Shown here: in pieces, positions 54,417-63,667 of the stretch
Layout: the number at the start of each line of letters is the position of its first letter
Position numbering within the stretch: position 1 is the stretch's first letter
Assembly (NCBI GenBank): GCA_046350115.1
Contig: JAXMAZ010000002.1
Location: 310,001-374,000, forward strand
Source: JAXMAZ01 sp046350115
GTDB taxonomy: Bacteria; Planctomycetota; Planctomycetia; Gemmatales; Gemmataceae
Direction of reading: 5' to 3'
DNA length: 64,000 bases
Notes under the pieces: model-generated
Told to the model about the DNA's origin: nothing
Seen by the model: the letters and a program-made list of their open reading frames with translations, nothing else
Database searches by the model: none
Made by a program: the position numbers and the translations under genes

Positions 54417-55007
54417 TGTGTAGCCTCCGGCCGGTGCGACGGGGGTGAGGGGCCGACCTTCTATGCCATCGATCGTCTTGGCCCGCGGCCTGGTCCGGCG
54501 CACAGTCCTAACCCGCAAGCGAAGCGACCCGCAGCCCACTCGGTCGCTCGCCGGTCCGGGACCACGGCCCCCACCCTTGGCATGTCTCGATCGCCGTCAG
54601 GATTTTCCCACAGCCTCGTCGGGAATAACCTTACACAGCAATTCTCAAGCCGCATAGAAGCAGGACGAGGAACCGTGGCGGGCAACTGAGCAAGAGACTG
54701 GCCGATCAATCCGGCGCCGCAGCCTGACGATCGCTGCCGGGCCACACCCCAGCGCCGTGAAAGGGGTGGCGAACGAAACTCGTGGATGGGGAGGAGTCAC
54801 ACAATCTCCAGCGAGTGGACAGGGGCCGGGTGCCCCGCCGAAGACGAAGAGGGCGGGGAGACGGGTGGCCGGGGGTGGGTGAAGAACCCGGGGACTGACC
54901 GGCGGCCCGTGGCGGGCGAACCCCACCTCCGCCGGAGGTGTGGGCTGTCGCGAGCGTGGAGTCTATTGGTGAGGGGTCGTCCCTTCGCTTGTTACCCTGG
55001 ATCGACG
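54417..55007. other. Intergenic region between divergent genes, nothing identified
   Basis: About 590 bp between the response regulator (minus) and the GH2 gene (plus). The GH2 frame stays open upstream to 54786, but that part has no family similarity. Promoters for both genes must lie here but no confident boxes were seen. Confidence 0.4.
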
Positions 55008-56852
55008 ATGCCAGACGGCCGCCCCTCTCGCCACCCCCGCCCTCAGCACCGCCGCCGGGAGTGGGCCTCGCTCGACGGGGAGTGGCAGTTCGCCCTCGAC
55101 CCGGACGCCCGCTGGGCCGCCCCCTGGCAGGTCGGCTGGGACCGCACCATCCGCGTCCCGTTCGCCCCGGAGACGGCGGCCAGCGGGGTGGGCGACCCGG
55201 GGTTCTATAAGGCGTGCTGGTACAAGCGGACCGTCCCCCCGCCGGAGCTGTCCCCCGGGGACCGGCTGCACCTGCACTTCGGGGCGGTCGACTACGAGGC
55301 GACGGTCTGGGCCAACGGCCGGCTGGTCGCCCGGCACGAGGGCGGGTACACCCCGTTCACCGCCGACGTGACCGAGGCCGCGGCCGCCGGCGAATTGGAG
55401 ATCGTCGTCCGGGCGGCCGACGACCCGCACGACCTGGCCAAGCCGCGGGGCAAGCAGGACTGGCAGCTGCACCCGCACTCCATCTGGTACCCGCGGACCA
55501 CCGGCATCTGGCAGACGGTCTGGCTGGAGACGGTCCCGGCCACCCGCCTCGGCAAGCTGCGGTGGGCGTCGTCCCTGGACCGGTGGGAGATCGCCCTGGA
55601 GGCGTCCGTCCACGGCGACTACCGGGACGACCTGCGGCTGCGGGCGGTGCTGACTGCCGGCCCGCTCGTCCTGGCCGACGACACCTACCGGGTGGTGGCC
55701 GGGGAGGTGAACCGGCGGGTCGCCCTGTCCGACCCGGGGATCGAGGACTACCGCAACGAACTCCTCTGGAGTCCCGAGCGGCCGACGCTCATCCAGGCCC
55801 ACCTGCAGCTGCTCGACCCGGACAACCGGCCGGTGGACGAGGTGTGGAGCTACACCGCCCTGCGGTCGATCGCCGTCCAGGGGGACCGGTTCGTGCTGAA
55901 CGGCCGGCCGCTGGCCCTGCGGCTGGTGCTCGACCAGGGGTACTGGCCGGAGACCGGCACCACCCCGCCGGACGACGCCGCCCTCCGCCGGGACGTGGAG
56001 CTGGCCAAGGCGATGGGGTTCAACGGGGTCCGCAAGCACCAGAAGATCGAAGACCCCCGGTACCTGTACTGGGCCGACGCGCTGGGCCTCCTGGTGTGGG
56101 AGGAGATGCCCAGCGCGTACCGGTTCACCACCGCCTCGGTCGAGCGGCTGACCCGGGAGTGGCAGGCGGTGATCGACCGGGACCGGAGCCACCCGTGCGT
56201 CATCGCCTGGGTGCCGTTCAACGAGAGCTGGGGCGTCCCCGACCTGCCGGACAGCCCGTCCCAGCGGCACTACGTCCAGGCGCTGTACCACCTGACCAAG
56301 ACCCTCGACCCGACCCGCCCGGTGGTCGGCAACGACGGGTGGGAGAGCGTGGCCACGGACGTGATCGGCATTCACGACTACGACGACCGGCTGGCCGAGA
56401 TCGCCCGCCGGTACGGGGCCGAGGAGACGATCGCCCGGCTGTTCCGCAAGGAGCGGCCCGGCGGCCGGATGCTGGTCCTGGGCGACACCCGCACCCACCC
56501 CGACCACCCGGTGGTGCTGACCGAGTTCGGCGGCATCGCCTACTCGCCGGCCGACCGCACCTGGGGGTACAGCCGGGCCGCGTCGGCGGCCGACTTCGCC
56601 TCCCGGTACGCCAAGCTGCTGGCGGTGGTGCGGTCCCTGCCGGTGCTGGCCGGGTTCTGTTACACCCAGTTCGCCGACACCTACCAGGAGGCGAACGGCC
56701 TCCTGTTCGCCGACCGCACGCCAAAGATTCCGCTCGACGAAATCGCCAAGGCGACCCGCGGCCCGGTCACGGCGCAGGAGTACGAAGCGGAGCAGACCTG
56801 GCGGGAGGAACTGATGCGCCGCCAGCGGAAGCCGACTGCCGGTCCGGGGTAA
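55008..56852 (+). CDS. Glycoside hydrolase family 2 protein (beta-galactosidase-like)
   Basis: Predicted protein of 614 residues from the ATG at 55008, where family similarity begins. Domains in order: jelly-roll sugar-binding domain (ASLDGEWQFALDPDARWAAP; HFGAVDYEATVWANGRLVAR), Ig-like domain, and TIM barrel. The catalytic acid/base is Glu406 in AWVPFNESWG and the nucleophile Glu506 in VVLTEFGGIAYS. No signal peptide, so probably cytoplasmic. Substrate (beta-galactoside, glucuronide or mannoside) cannot be told. Confidence 0.9.
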   Translation: MPDGRPSRHPRPQHRRREWASLDGEWQFALDPDARWAAPWQVGWDRTIRVPFAPETAASGVGDPGFYKACWYKRTVPPPELSPGDRLHLHFGAVDYEATVWANGRLVARHEGGYTPFTADVTEAAAAGELEIVVRAADDPHDLAKPRGKQDWQLHPHSIWYPRTTGIWQTVWLETVPATRLGKLRWASSLDRWEIALEASVHGDYRDDLRLRAVLTAGPLVLADDTYRVVAGEVNRRVALSDPGIEDYRNELLWSPERPTLIQAHLQLLDPDNRPVDEVWSYTALRSIAVQGDRFVLNGRPLALRLVLDQGYWPETGTTPPDDAALRRDVELAKAMGFNGVRKHQKIEDPRYLYWADALGLLVWEEMPSAYRFTTASVERLTREWQAVIDRDRSHPCVIAWVPFNESWGVPDLPDSPSQRHYVQALYHLTKTLDPTRPVVGNDGWESVATDVIGIHDYDDRLAEIARRYGAEETIARLFRKERPGGRMLVLGDTRTHPDHPVVLTEFGGIAYSPADRTWGYSRAASAADFASRYAKLLAVVRSLPVLAGFCYTQFADTYQEANGLLFADRTPKIPLDEIAKATRGPVTAQEYEAEQTWREELMRRQRKPTAGPG

Positions 56853-57052
56853 CGCACCTTCCTACCGCGGCGGCCGTCGCGCGCCCGTCTCGGGGAGTCC
56901 TACAGCACATTTTCCTGAACCCTGTCACCCCCGCCCGGGCGCGTCGGGAAGTTCCCGCGCCGGCCCGCCGCCCGGACCCCCGGGCGTGAGACTTGCACTC
57001 CCGATAGACCGCTCTCGATCTCGCTTCACCGAACTGACTTCAGGCAGCCACT

Positions 57053-59947
57053 ATGATGACGCCACCGGCGCTAGCCGTGTTTTCCCACCTCCGCTGGAAC
57101 TTCGTCTTCCAGCGGCCACAGCACCTGATGACCCGGTTCGCCGCGCGCCGGCCGGTGATCTTTATTGAGGAACCCGAGTACGACCCGTCCGGCCCGGCCC
57201 GCTGGGAGCGGTCCACCCCGGCCCCTGGCGTCACCGTCCTGCGGCCGAAAACCCCGGTCGCCGAGCCCGGGTTCAGCGACGCCCAGCTTCGCGTGCTGGC
57301 CCCGATGGTTGAGCGGGTGGCGGAGGCGCACGCGGGTGCGGGGTACGACCTCTGGTTCTACACCCCGATGGCCCTGCCGCTGGCCGACGGGCTGACCCCG
57401 CGGGTGACGGTCTACGACTGCATGGACGAGCTGTCCGCGTTCAAGAACGCCCCGCCGCAACTGCTGCCGCGGGAGGCCGAGCTGCTCCGCCGGGCGGACG
57501 TGGTGTTCACCGGCGGCCCGAGCCTGTACCGGGCGAAGAAGGACCGCCACCCGAACTGCCACTGCTTCTCGTCCAGCGTGGACGCCGCCCACTTCGCCAC
57601 GGCCGCGGCCGGCGGCCTCGCCGAGCCGGCGGGCCAGGCCGGGCTGCCCCGGCCGCGGCTCGGGTACTTCGGCGTGATCGACGAGCGGTTCGACGCCGAC
57701 CTGATCGCCGCCGTCGCCGACGCCCGGCCGGAGTGGCAGTTCGTGCTGGTCGGCCCGGTGGTCAAGATCGACCCGGCCCACCTGCCCCGGCGGGCGAACA
57801 TCCACTACCTCGGCCAACAGCAGTACGCCGACCTGCCGGCGTTCCTGGCCGGCTGGGACGTGGCCCTGCTGCCGTTCGCCCGCAACGAGTCGACCCGGTA
57901 CATCAGCCCGACCAAGGTGCTGGAGTACATGGCGGCCGAGAAGGCGGTCGTCAGCACCCGGATCACCGACATCGTCGACCCGTACCGGGCGATGGTCGGC
58001 CTCGGCGACGAGCCGGGCGAGTTCCTGGCCGCGTGCGAGGCGGCGCTGAACGAGACGACCGAGCAGCGGGCGAAGCGGCTGGAGCAATTCCACGGCGTGC
58101 TGGCCCGCACTTCCTGGGACCGCACCGCGGCGGCGATGAGCGAGCAGATCGAAGCGGCCCATTCCTCTCGTTCCCACGCTCCGCGTGGGAACGCGGGCAC
58201 GCGACGCTCTGCGTCGAGTGAGCCGGTGTCAGCGGCAGCGTCCCCGGGCGGGCAGTCCGCGACGCGGAGCGTCGCCCCCGTGCGTTCCCACGCAGAGCGT
58301 GGGAACGAGGAAGGTGGGGAGCGTGGGAACGAGGAAGGCGGCTCGTCGGCCGCACCCCCGGTGGTCGTCATCGGGGCCGGGCCGACCGGGCTGAGCGCCG
58401 CCTACCACCTGGGTGAAGACGCCCTGCTGCTGGAGGCGAACAGCACCGTCGGCGGGTGGTGCCGGTCGCTGGTGGACAACGGGTTCACCTTCGACTGGGC
58501 CGGGCACATCATGTTCTCCAACGACCCGTACGTCCACGAGATGTACAAGCTTCTGCTCGGGGACAACGTCCACTGGCAGGACCGGGAGGCGTGGATCTTC
58601 AGCAAGGGGGTCTACACCCGCTACCCGTTCCAGGGGTCGCTGTACGGGCTGCCGGCGGACGTCATCAAGGAGTGCATCGTCGGGGCGATCGAGGCCCGGT
58701 TCGGCAGCCTGAAGGCCAAGCCCGAGGCGAAGCCGGCGGCCAACGGCCACGTGAACGGCAACGGCAAGCACCACACCAACTGGAACGGGCACGCCAACGG
58801 GAACGGCCACGCCAACGGGAACGGGCACAAGCTGCCGAACCGGCTGGCCTGTGCGACCGGCCCCGACCCGAAGGACGCCGTGTCCGACTGCTGCGGCGAC
58901 GGGGTCGCCGAGAGCACCGTCCCACTCGTTCACCGCAACGGGACGAACGGCACTCACGCCCCGCAGCCGAGCGGCCCGCGGAACTTCGAGGAGTTCATCG
59001 ACCAGGTGTGGGGGGCCGGGATCGCGAAGCACTTCGCCATCCCGTACAACCGCAAGATCTGGGCGGTCCCGCTCGACCAGATGGAGACGAGCTGGCTGGG
59101 CGGCCGGGTGCCGCTGCCGGACCTGGAGGAGATGATCGAGGGCGCCCTGTCGCCCAAGCCGAAGCCGATGGGGCCGAACGCCCGGTTCGGCTACCCGCTG
59201 CGGGGCGGGTTCCAGGCCCTCATGGACGGGTTCCTGCCGCTGCTCCGCGGGCCGGTCAAACTGAACGCCCGGGTGCGGTCGGTGTCCCCGGCCCGGCACA
59301 CCGTCACCCTGACCGACGGGACCGAGCACCGGTACGAGCAGTTGGTCAGCACGATGCCGCTGCCGGTGCTCGTCCGGGCGATGGGGGACGAGGCGCCTGA
59401 GGAAGTCCGGCGGGCGGCGGCCGGGCTGCGGCACACGTCCGTGCGGTGTGTGAACATCGGCGTCGGACGGCCGAACCTGACCGAGAAGCACTGGATCTAT
59501 TACCCCGAAGAGACGGTGTTCCACCGCATCTTCGTCCAGGGGAACGCCAGCCCGCACTGCAACCCGCCGGGCGGGTTCGGGATCACCTGCGAGATCACCT
59601 ACGGCCCGCTCAAGCCGCTGCCGTGCGACGGGGACGCGCTGATCCAGCGGTGCATCGACGACTGCGTCCGGGTGGGCATGTTTAACGCCGGCGACCCGAT
59701 CCTGGCGGCCAACCAGGTGGACATGCCGTTCGCCTACGTGGTGTACGACCACGCCCGGCCGGCGAACGTGGCGGCCATCCGGGAGTGGCTGGCCGGGTTC
59801 GACATCCACCTGGCCGGGCGGTACAGCGAGTGGGAGTACTACAACTCCGACCACGCCTTCCTGGCCGGGAAGAAGGTCGCCGACACCGCCCGGGCCGGGC
59901 TGGCCGGCCGGGCGTTCGCCCAGGCCGCCGAGCCGGCCGCCGTATGA
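57053..59947 (+). CDS. Glycosyltransferase fused to an FAD-dependent oxidoreductase (UDP-galactopyranose mutase-like)
   Basis: Predicted protein of 964 residues from the ATG at 57053 (a second ATG follows immediately). Residues 1-370 are a GT-B-like glycosyltransferase (LRWNFVFQRPQHLMTRFAAR; NIHYLGQQQYADLPAFLAGW; RYISPTKVLEYMAAEKAVVS). Residues about 373-435 are a linker encoded by REP-like palindromes. Residues about 437-960 are an amine-oxidase/Glf-like FAD domain starting VVVIGAGPTGLSAAYHL with GxGxxG. Inside it lies a second low-complexity insert, NGHANGNGHANGNGH (about 580-592). Both halves look complete. The pair suggests surface polysaccharide synthesis. Confidence 0.88.
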   Translation: MMTPPALAVFSHLRWNFVFQRPQHLMTRFAARRPVIFIEEPEYDPSGPARWERSTPAPGVTVLRPKTPVAEPGFSDAQLRVLAPMVERVAEAHAGAGYDLWFYTPMALPLADGLTPRVTVYDCMDELSAFKNAPPQLLPREAELLRRADVVFTGGPSLYRAKKDRHPNCHCFSSSVDAAHFATAAAGGLAEPAGQAGLPRPRLGYFGVIDERFDADLIAAVADARPEWQFVLVGPVVKIDPAHLPRRANIHYLGQQQYADLPAFLAGWDVALLPFARNESTRYISPTKVLEYMAAEKAVVSTRITDIVDPYRAMVGLGDEPGEFLAACEAALNETTEQRAKRLEQFHGVLARTSWDRTAAAMSEQIEAAHSSRSHAPRGNAGTRRSASSEPVSAAASPGGQSATRSVAPVRSHAERGNEEGGERGNEEGGSSAAPPVVVIGAGPTGLSAAYHLGEDALLLEANSTVGGWCRSLVDNGFTFDWAGHIMFSNDPYVHEMYKLLLGDNVHWQDREAWIFSKGVYTRYPFQGSLYGLPADVIKECIVGAIEARFGSLKAKPEAKPAANGHVNGNGKHHTNWNGHANGNGHANGNGHKLPNRLACATGPDPKDAVSDCCGDGVAESTVPLVHRNGTNGTHAPQPSGPRNFEEFIDQVWGAGIAKHFAIPYNRKIWAVPLDQMETSWLGGRVPLPDLEEMIEGALSPKPKPMGPNARFGYPLRGGFQALMDGFLPLLRGPVKLNARVRSVSPARHTVTLTDGTEHRYEQLVSTMPLPVLVRAMGDEAPEEVRRAAAGLRHTSVRCVNIGVGRPNLTEKHWIYYPEETVFHRIFVQGNASPHCNPPGGFGITCEITYGPLKPLPCDGDALIQRCIDDCVRVGMFNAGDPILAANQVDMPFAYVVYDHARPANVAAIREWLAGFDIHLAGRYSEWEYYNSDHAFLAGKKVADTARAGLAGRAFAQAAEPAAV
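58169..58345. repeat. REP-like palindrome cluster inside a coding sequence
   Basis: Two palindromes, CGTTCCCACGC-TCC-GCGTGGGAACG (58169-58193) and the variant with AGA as spacer (58283-58307), lie about 90 bp apart. Between and after them are related short palindromes (CGACGCTCTGCGTCG; GCGACGCGGAGCGTCGC) and a 24-bp tandem repeat starting GAGCGTGGGAACGAGGAAGG. This is a dispersed palindromic repeat common in planctomycete intergenic DNA, here read in frame. Confidence 0.85.
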
Positions 59948-59988
59948 GCCATCGGGAACCGAACACCACCCCCAAGGAGAGAATACCG

Positions 59989-60366
59989 ATGACCCCGACG
60001 GACCCGACCGGTTCGGCGACACTCACCCGCCTCTTGTCGGTGGTGCCGGCCGACCGCCGGCCGACCCTGGAAGCCCTGCTCACCGACCCGCACCGCGGCG
60101 GCCACGGGCTGCGGGCCTGGCTGGCCATCCTGGACCTGGAGGGCCGGCCGCTGCCCGACGAGCTGCCGGCCGAGCTGGTGGACGTGTACCTGGCTGACGA
60201 CGAGGCGGAGCCGCTGCACGACTGCGAGGAGTGCGGGCTGCCGGTCCCGGTCCGGGCCGGCCGGCGGTGCGGGCACGAGGCGGCGGTCGAGCGGGTGTAC
60301 TTCCCGACCTGCCCGCACTGCGGCGGGCGGACCGGGCGGTACGCCTACTGGTCGCGGTCGGCGTGA
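59989..60366 (+). CDS. Small zinc-ribbon-like hypothetical protein
   Basis: Predicted protein of 125 residues from the ATG at 59989, with AAGGAGA eight bases upstream. The N-terminal half is helical (LLSVVPADRRPTLEALLTDP). The C-terminal half has HDCEECGLPVPVRAGRRCGH and FPTCPHCGGRTGRYAYWSRS, paired CxxC/C-H groups that should bind zinc. It lies 41 bp after the GT/FAD fusion, so probably cotranscribed. Confidence 0.7.
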   Translation: MTPTDPTGSATLTRLLSVVPADRRPTLEALLTDPHRGGHGLRAWLAILDLEGRPLPDELPAELVDVYLADDEAEPLHDCEECGLPVPVRAGRRCGHEAAVERVYFPTCPHCGGRTGRYAYWSRSA

Positions 60367-60522
60367 CCACTTCGCGATAGCCGAATGACCCGCCAATGAC
60401 CCCCGAGTGACCCAGAGGAAGCCCCCAGCTCGCCCGACGCCGTCACGGCCCGGGCCTTGGGCTTCCCCTGGTCGTCGGCAGGTCGCTGGCAGGTCATCGT
60501 CATTTCATAAAGGGGGATGAGG

Positions 60523-62694
60523 ATGCCGGAGACGAGCCGGAGCGACCGGCCGGAGGTGTGGGCCGGGGTGGAATGCACCGTCAACCGTGTCGGGGACCAG
60601 TTCTTCGACCAGATGAGCCGGTCCGGGCACGACCGCCGGGCGGACGACCTCGACCGGCTGGCCGGCCTCGGGGTGTCGGCCGTCCGCTACCCGGTGCTGT
60701 GGGAGCGGCACGTCTCCGAACCGGTGGACTGGGCGTGGGCGGACGAGCGGCTCGGCCGGCTGCGGGCGCTCGGGGTCCGACCGGTCATCGGCTTAGTCCA
60801 CCACGGTAGCGGGCCGCCGCACACGTCGCTGACCGACCCCGCCTTCGCCGACGGGCTGGCCGCGTTCGCCGGCCGGGTGGCCGAGCGGTTCCCGTGGGTG
60901 GACGCATACACGCCGGTGAACGAGCCGCTCACCACCGCCCGGTTCGCCGGGCTGTACGGCCACTGGTATCCACACGGCCGGGACGACCGCACCTTCGTCC
61001 GCTGCCTCCTGACCCAGTGTCGGGCGACGGCCCAGGCGATGGCCGCGGTCCGCCGGGTGCGGCCGGATGCGGCGCTGGTACAGACCGACGACCTCGGCTA
61101 CACCCACGCCGCCCCCGCCCTCGCCTACCAGGCGGCGTTCGACAACGAGCGGCGGTGGCTGTCCTGGGACTTGCTCACCGGCCGAGTGAGCCGCCGGCAC
61201 CCGCTCTGGCGCTACCTGCTCGACTCCGGGGCGACCGAAGCGGAGTTGGGCTGGTTGCGCGATCACCCGTGCCCGCCGGACGTGATCGGCGTCAACCACT
61301 ACCTGACCAGCGAGCGGTTCCTCGACGACCGGCTCGACCGCTACCCCCCGGCCCAGCACGGCGGCAACAGCCGGCACCGATACGTAGACACCGAGGCGGT
61401 GCGGGTGCTGCCGGAGGGGCCGCTCGGCCCGGCCGCCTTGCTGCGGCAGGTGTGGGAGCGGTATCGCCTGCCGGTCGCAGTGACGGAGGCGCACCTCGGC
61501 TGCACCCGGGAGGAGCAACTGCGGTGGCTGGCGGACGTGTGGCGGGCGGCGTGCCGGGTCCGGGTCGAAGGCGCCGACGTCCGGGCGGTGACGGTGTGGT
61601 CGGCGTTCGGGGCGTTCGACTGGGACTCGCTCGTCACCCGGCAGACGGGGAGCTACGAGCCGGGGGCGTTCGACGTGCGGTCCGACCCGCCCCGGCCGAC
61701 GGCGGTGGCCGCCCTCACCCGCGACCTGGCCGCCGGCCGCGACCCCGCCCACCCGGCCCTCGACACCCCCGGCTGGTGGCGGCGGCCGGAGCGGCTGTTC
61801 GACTGGGGGCCGAAGCCGGAGCCGGTGAACCCGCCTCCCGCCGCCCGGCCGGTGTTGATCACCGGCGGGGCCGGGTCGCTCGGCCGGGCGGTGGCCCGGG
61901 TGTGCGCCGCCCGGGGACTGTCGGCGGTGGTCGTCACCCGGGCCGAGCTGGACATCGCCGACCCGGCCGCGGTGCGGGCGGCGCTGGACCGCGTCCAGCC
62001 GTGGGCGGTAGTGAACGCCGCCGGGTACGTGCGGGTGGACTCGGCCGAGCGGGACGCCGACCGGTGCCGGCGGGCGAACGCCGACGGCCCGGCGGTGCTG
62101 GCCGCCGCCTGCCGGTCGTCCGGCGTCCGGCTGGTCACGTTCTCGTCCGACCTGGTGTTCGACGGGCGGGCGGCCCGGCCGTACCGGGAGGACGACCGGG
62201 TCGCCCCGCTGAGCGTGTACGGGGCGTCCAAGGCGGAGGCCGAGCGGCGGGTGCTGGCCGCCCTGCCGGACGCCCTGGTGGTCCGCACCGCCGCGTTCTT
62301 CGGCCCGTGGGACGGGCGGAACTTCGTCCACCAGGCGCTCACCGCCCTGCGGGGTGGCTTCCAGTTCGCGGCGGCCGACGACCTGACCGTCACCCCGTCC
62401 TACCTGCCGGACCTGGCCCACGCCGCCCTCGACCTGCTGGTGGACGGCGAGCGCGGGATGTGGCACCTGTCCAACCCGGACGCGGTCACCTGGGCGGACC
62501 TGGCCCGGGCGGCGGCGGAGCGGGCCGGGGTGGACCCCGTCGGCGTCGTCGGCCGGCCGGCCGCGTGGTTCGGCTGGGTAGCCCCCCGACCGATGTTCAG
62601 CGCGCTGGCCACCGCCCGCGGGCTGACCCTTCCCCCGCTGGCCGACTCCCTCGCCCGGTTCGTCCGCGAGGCCGACCCCCGGCCGGCCGCGTGA
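60523..62694 (+). CDS. GH1-like glycosidase fused to RmlD-type sugar nucleotide reductase
   Basis: Predicted protein of 723 residues. I chose the ATG at 60523 because AGGGGG sits six bases upstream; the ATG at 60517 directly abuts it. Residues 1-400 resemble family 1 glycoside hydrolases, with acid/base Glu in YTPVNEPLTTARFAGLYGHW and probable nucleophile in VAVTEAHLG. Residues about 440-720 are an RmlD/dTDP-4-dehydrorhamnose-reductase-like SDR: VLITGGAGSLGRAVARVCAA, TFSSDLVFDG, and YGASKAEAERRV with the Tyr-x3-Lys pair. Similar fusions exist in other bacteria; the joint reaction is unclear. Confidence 0.88.
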   Translation: MPETSRSDRPEVWAGVECTVNRVGDQFFDQMSRSGHDRRADDLDRLAGLGVSAVRYPVLWERHVSEPVDWAWADERLGRLRALGVRPVIGLVHHGSGPPHTSLTDPAFADGLAAFAGRVAERFPWVDAYTPVNEPLTTARFAGLYGHWYPHGRDDRTFVRCLLTQCRATAQAMAAVRRVRPDAALVQTDDLGYTHAAPALAYQAAFDNERRWLSWDLLTGRVSRRHPLWRYLLDSGATEAELGWLRDHPCPPDVIGVNHYLTSERFLDDRLDRYPPAQHGGNSRHRYVDTEAVRVLPEGPLGPAALLRQVWERYRLPVAVTEAHLGCTREEQLRWLADVWRAACRVRVEGADVRAVTVWSAFGAFDWDSLVTRQTGSYEPGAFDVRSDPPRPTAVAALTRDLAAGRDPAHPALDTPGWWRRPERLFDWGPKPEPVNPPPAARPVLITGGAGSLGRAVARVCAARGLSAVVVTRAELDIADPAAVRAALDRVQPWAVVNAAGYVRVDSAERDADRCRRANADGPAVLAAACRSSGVRLVTFSSDLVFDGRAARPYREDDRVAPLSVYGASKAEAERRVLAALPDALVVRTAAFFGPWDGRNFVHQALTALRGGFQFAAADDLTVTPSYLPDLAHAALDLLVDGERGMWHLSNPDAVTWADLARAAAERAGVDPVGVVGRPAAWFGWVAPRPMFSALATARGLTLPPLADSLARFVREADPRPAA

Positions 62695-62831
62695 CCGGCG
62701 CCGGCCTGTCGGGACTGTCCCGCTCCCGTCACGTGCCGGACACCCTGGCTCATCGATTGCGACAGGTCGGGCGTCCGGGGCGGCGGGGTGGTCCCGCCGG
62801 CAACCCCGGTCCAAAGCACGGGAGGATGCCG

Positions 62832-63056
62832 ATGACTGCGATCCGGGTAGCGGCGGTGGTGGGCCTGATGGCCGCATTCGGTTGCGGCGGTGGTAGCAGC
62901 GGAACGGGGACCGGCACGGGAACTGGGACAGGGTCCGGCAGCGGGCGGGCGAGCGGCGGGACAACGACCGGCGGCGGGACGGGCAGCGGGACCGGGACGA
63001 CCACCGGCAGCTCGGGCGGGGCCGCCGGCAGCACCACCCCAAGCGGCCACCGGTAA
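62832..63056 (+). CDS. Small Gly/Thr/Ser-rich lipoprotein
   Basis: Predicted protein of 74 residues. The ATG at 62832 is chosen for GGGAGG six bases upstream. A short signal peptide (MTAIRVAAVVGLMAAFGC) ends in a lipobox-like AFGC; the rest is low-complexity, starting GGGSSGTGTGTGTGTGSGSG and ending STTPSGHR. Such tails tether or space lipoproteins at the surface. It could also be unstable as a repeat tract. Confidence 0.6.
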   Translation: MTAIRVAAVVGLMAAFGCGGGSSGTGTGTGTGTGSGSGRASGGTTTGGGTGSGTGTTTGSSGGAAGSTTPSGHR

Positions 63057-63274
63057 CCGGTTGGGGCGGAGGGCGGACGTGCCGACCCGACGACCAGGAC
63101 CGCTGGTGCTGATCGGCGGGGCGGAGGACCGGGCCGGGCGGCCCGGGTTCTCCGCGAGTTCGTCCGCCTGACCGGTCGGAAGATGCCGACACGGACTGCC
63201 GATAGTCCCGACAAGACCTGGTATCTGGCGGGCATGATAATCCGCTTACCGCCCGACTCTCCGGACCGTTGCCC

Positions 63275-63667
63275 ATGTCCACCCCCGTTCCCGACCGGCT
63301 GTCCGTCCTGATCGTGGAGCCGGACGAGGACACCGCTGACACGCTGGCGGACGTGCTCGCGCTGTACGGGCACCAGGCCCGGGTGGCCGGGGGTTGTAAG
63401 GGGGCGGGCGAGGCGGTCCGGGCGTTCACCCCGGACGTGGTGATCCAGGACGTGGCCCTGCCCGACGGGGACGGGTACTGGCTGGCGGTCGCCTTGTCCA
63501 ACCTGCTCCCCCGGCACACGGTGTTCATCGCCCTGACCAGCCGTCAGCCGGTGGACGAGCGGTGCCGGCTGGCCGGGTTTCGCCGCTACCTGGTCAAGCC
63601 GGTCCCCCCGGCGGTGGTGGCCGAGCTGCTGGACGTGTATGCCGCCAGGCGGGGCACACCCAGGTGA
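63275..63667 (+). CDS. Single-domain response regulator (CheY-like)
   Basis: Predicted protein of 130 residues from the ATG at 63275, preferred over a TTG six bases upstream. It shows VLIVEPDEDTADTLADVLAL, phospho-acceptor Asp in VVIQDVALPDGDGY, the Thr in FIALTSRQPV and Lys in RYLVKPVPP. The first acidic residue pair is shifted (EPDED). No kinase is nearby. It resembles but does not duplicate the receiver at 54.0 kb. Confidence 0.88.
   Translation: MSTPVPDRLSVLIVEPDEDTADTLADVLALYGHQARVAGGCKGAGEAVRAFTPDVVIQDVALPDGDGYWLAVALSNLLPRHTVFIALTSRQPVDERCRLAGFRRYLVKPVPPAVVAELLDVYAARRGTPR

Noticed and set aside
58169..58345. CRISPR array
   Set aside because: The repeats are palindromes of dispersed-REP type with irregular spacing, inside an open reading frame, and no cas genes are nearby.
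58229..60022. 597-codon minus-strand ORF opposite the GT/FAD fusion
   Set aside because: Low-complexity Val/Pro/Arg-rich shadow without motifs.
60793..63528. 911-codon minus-strand ORF opposite the GH1/RmlD gene
   Set aside because: Antisense shadow; the plus strand has catalytic motifs of two enzyme families and a ribosome binding site.
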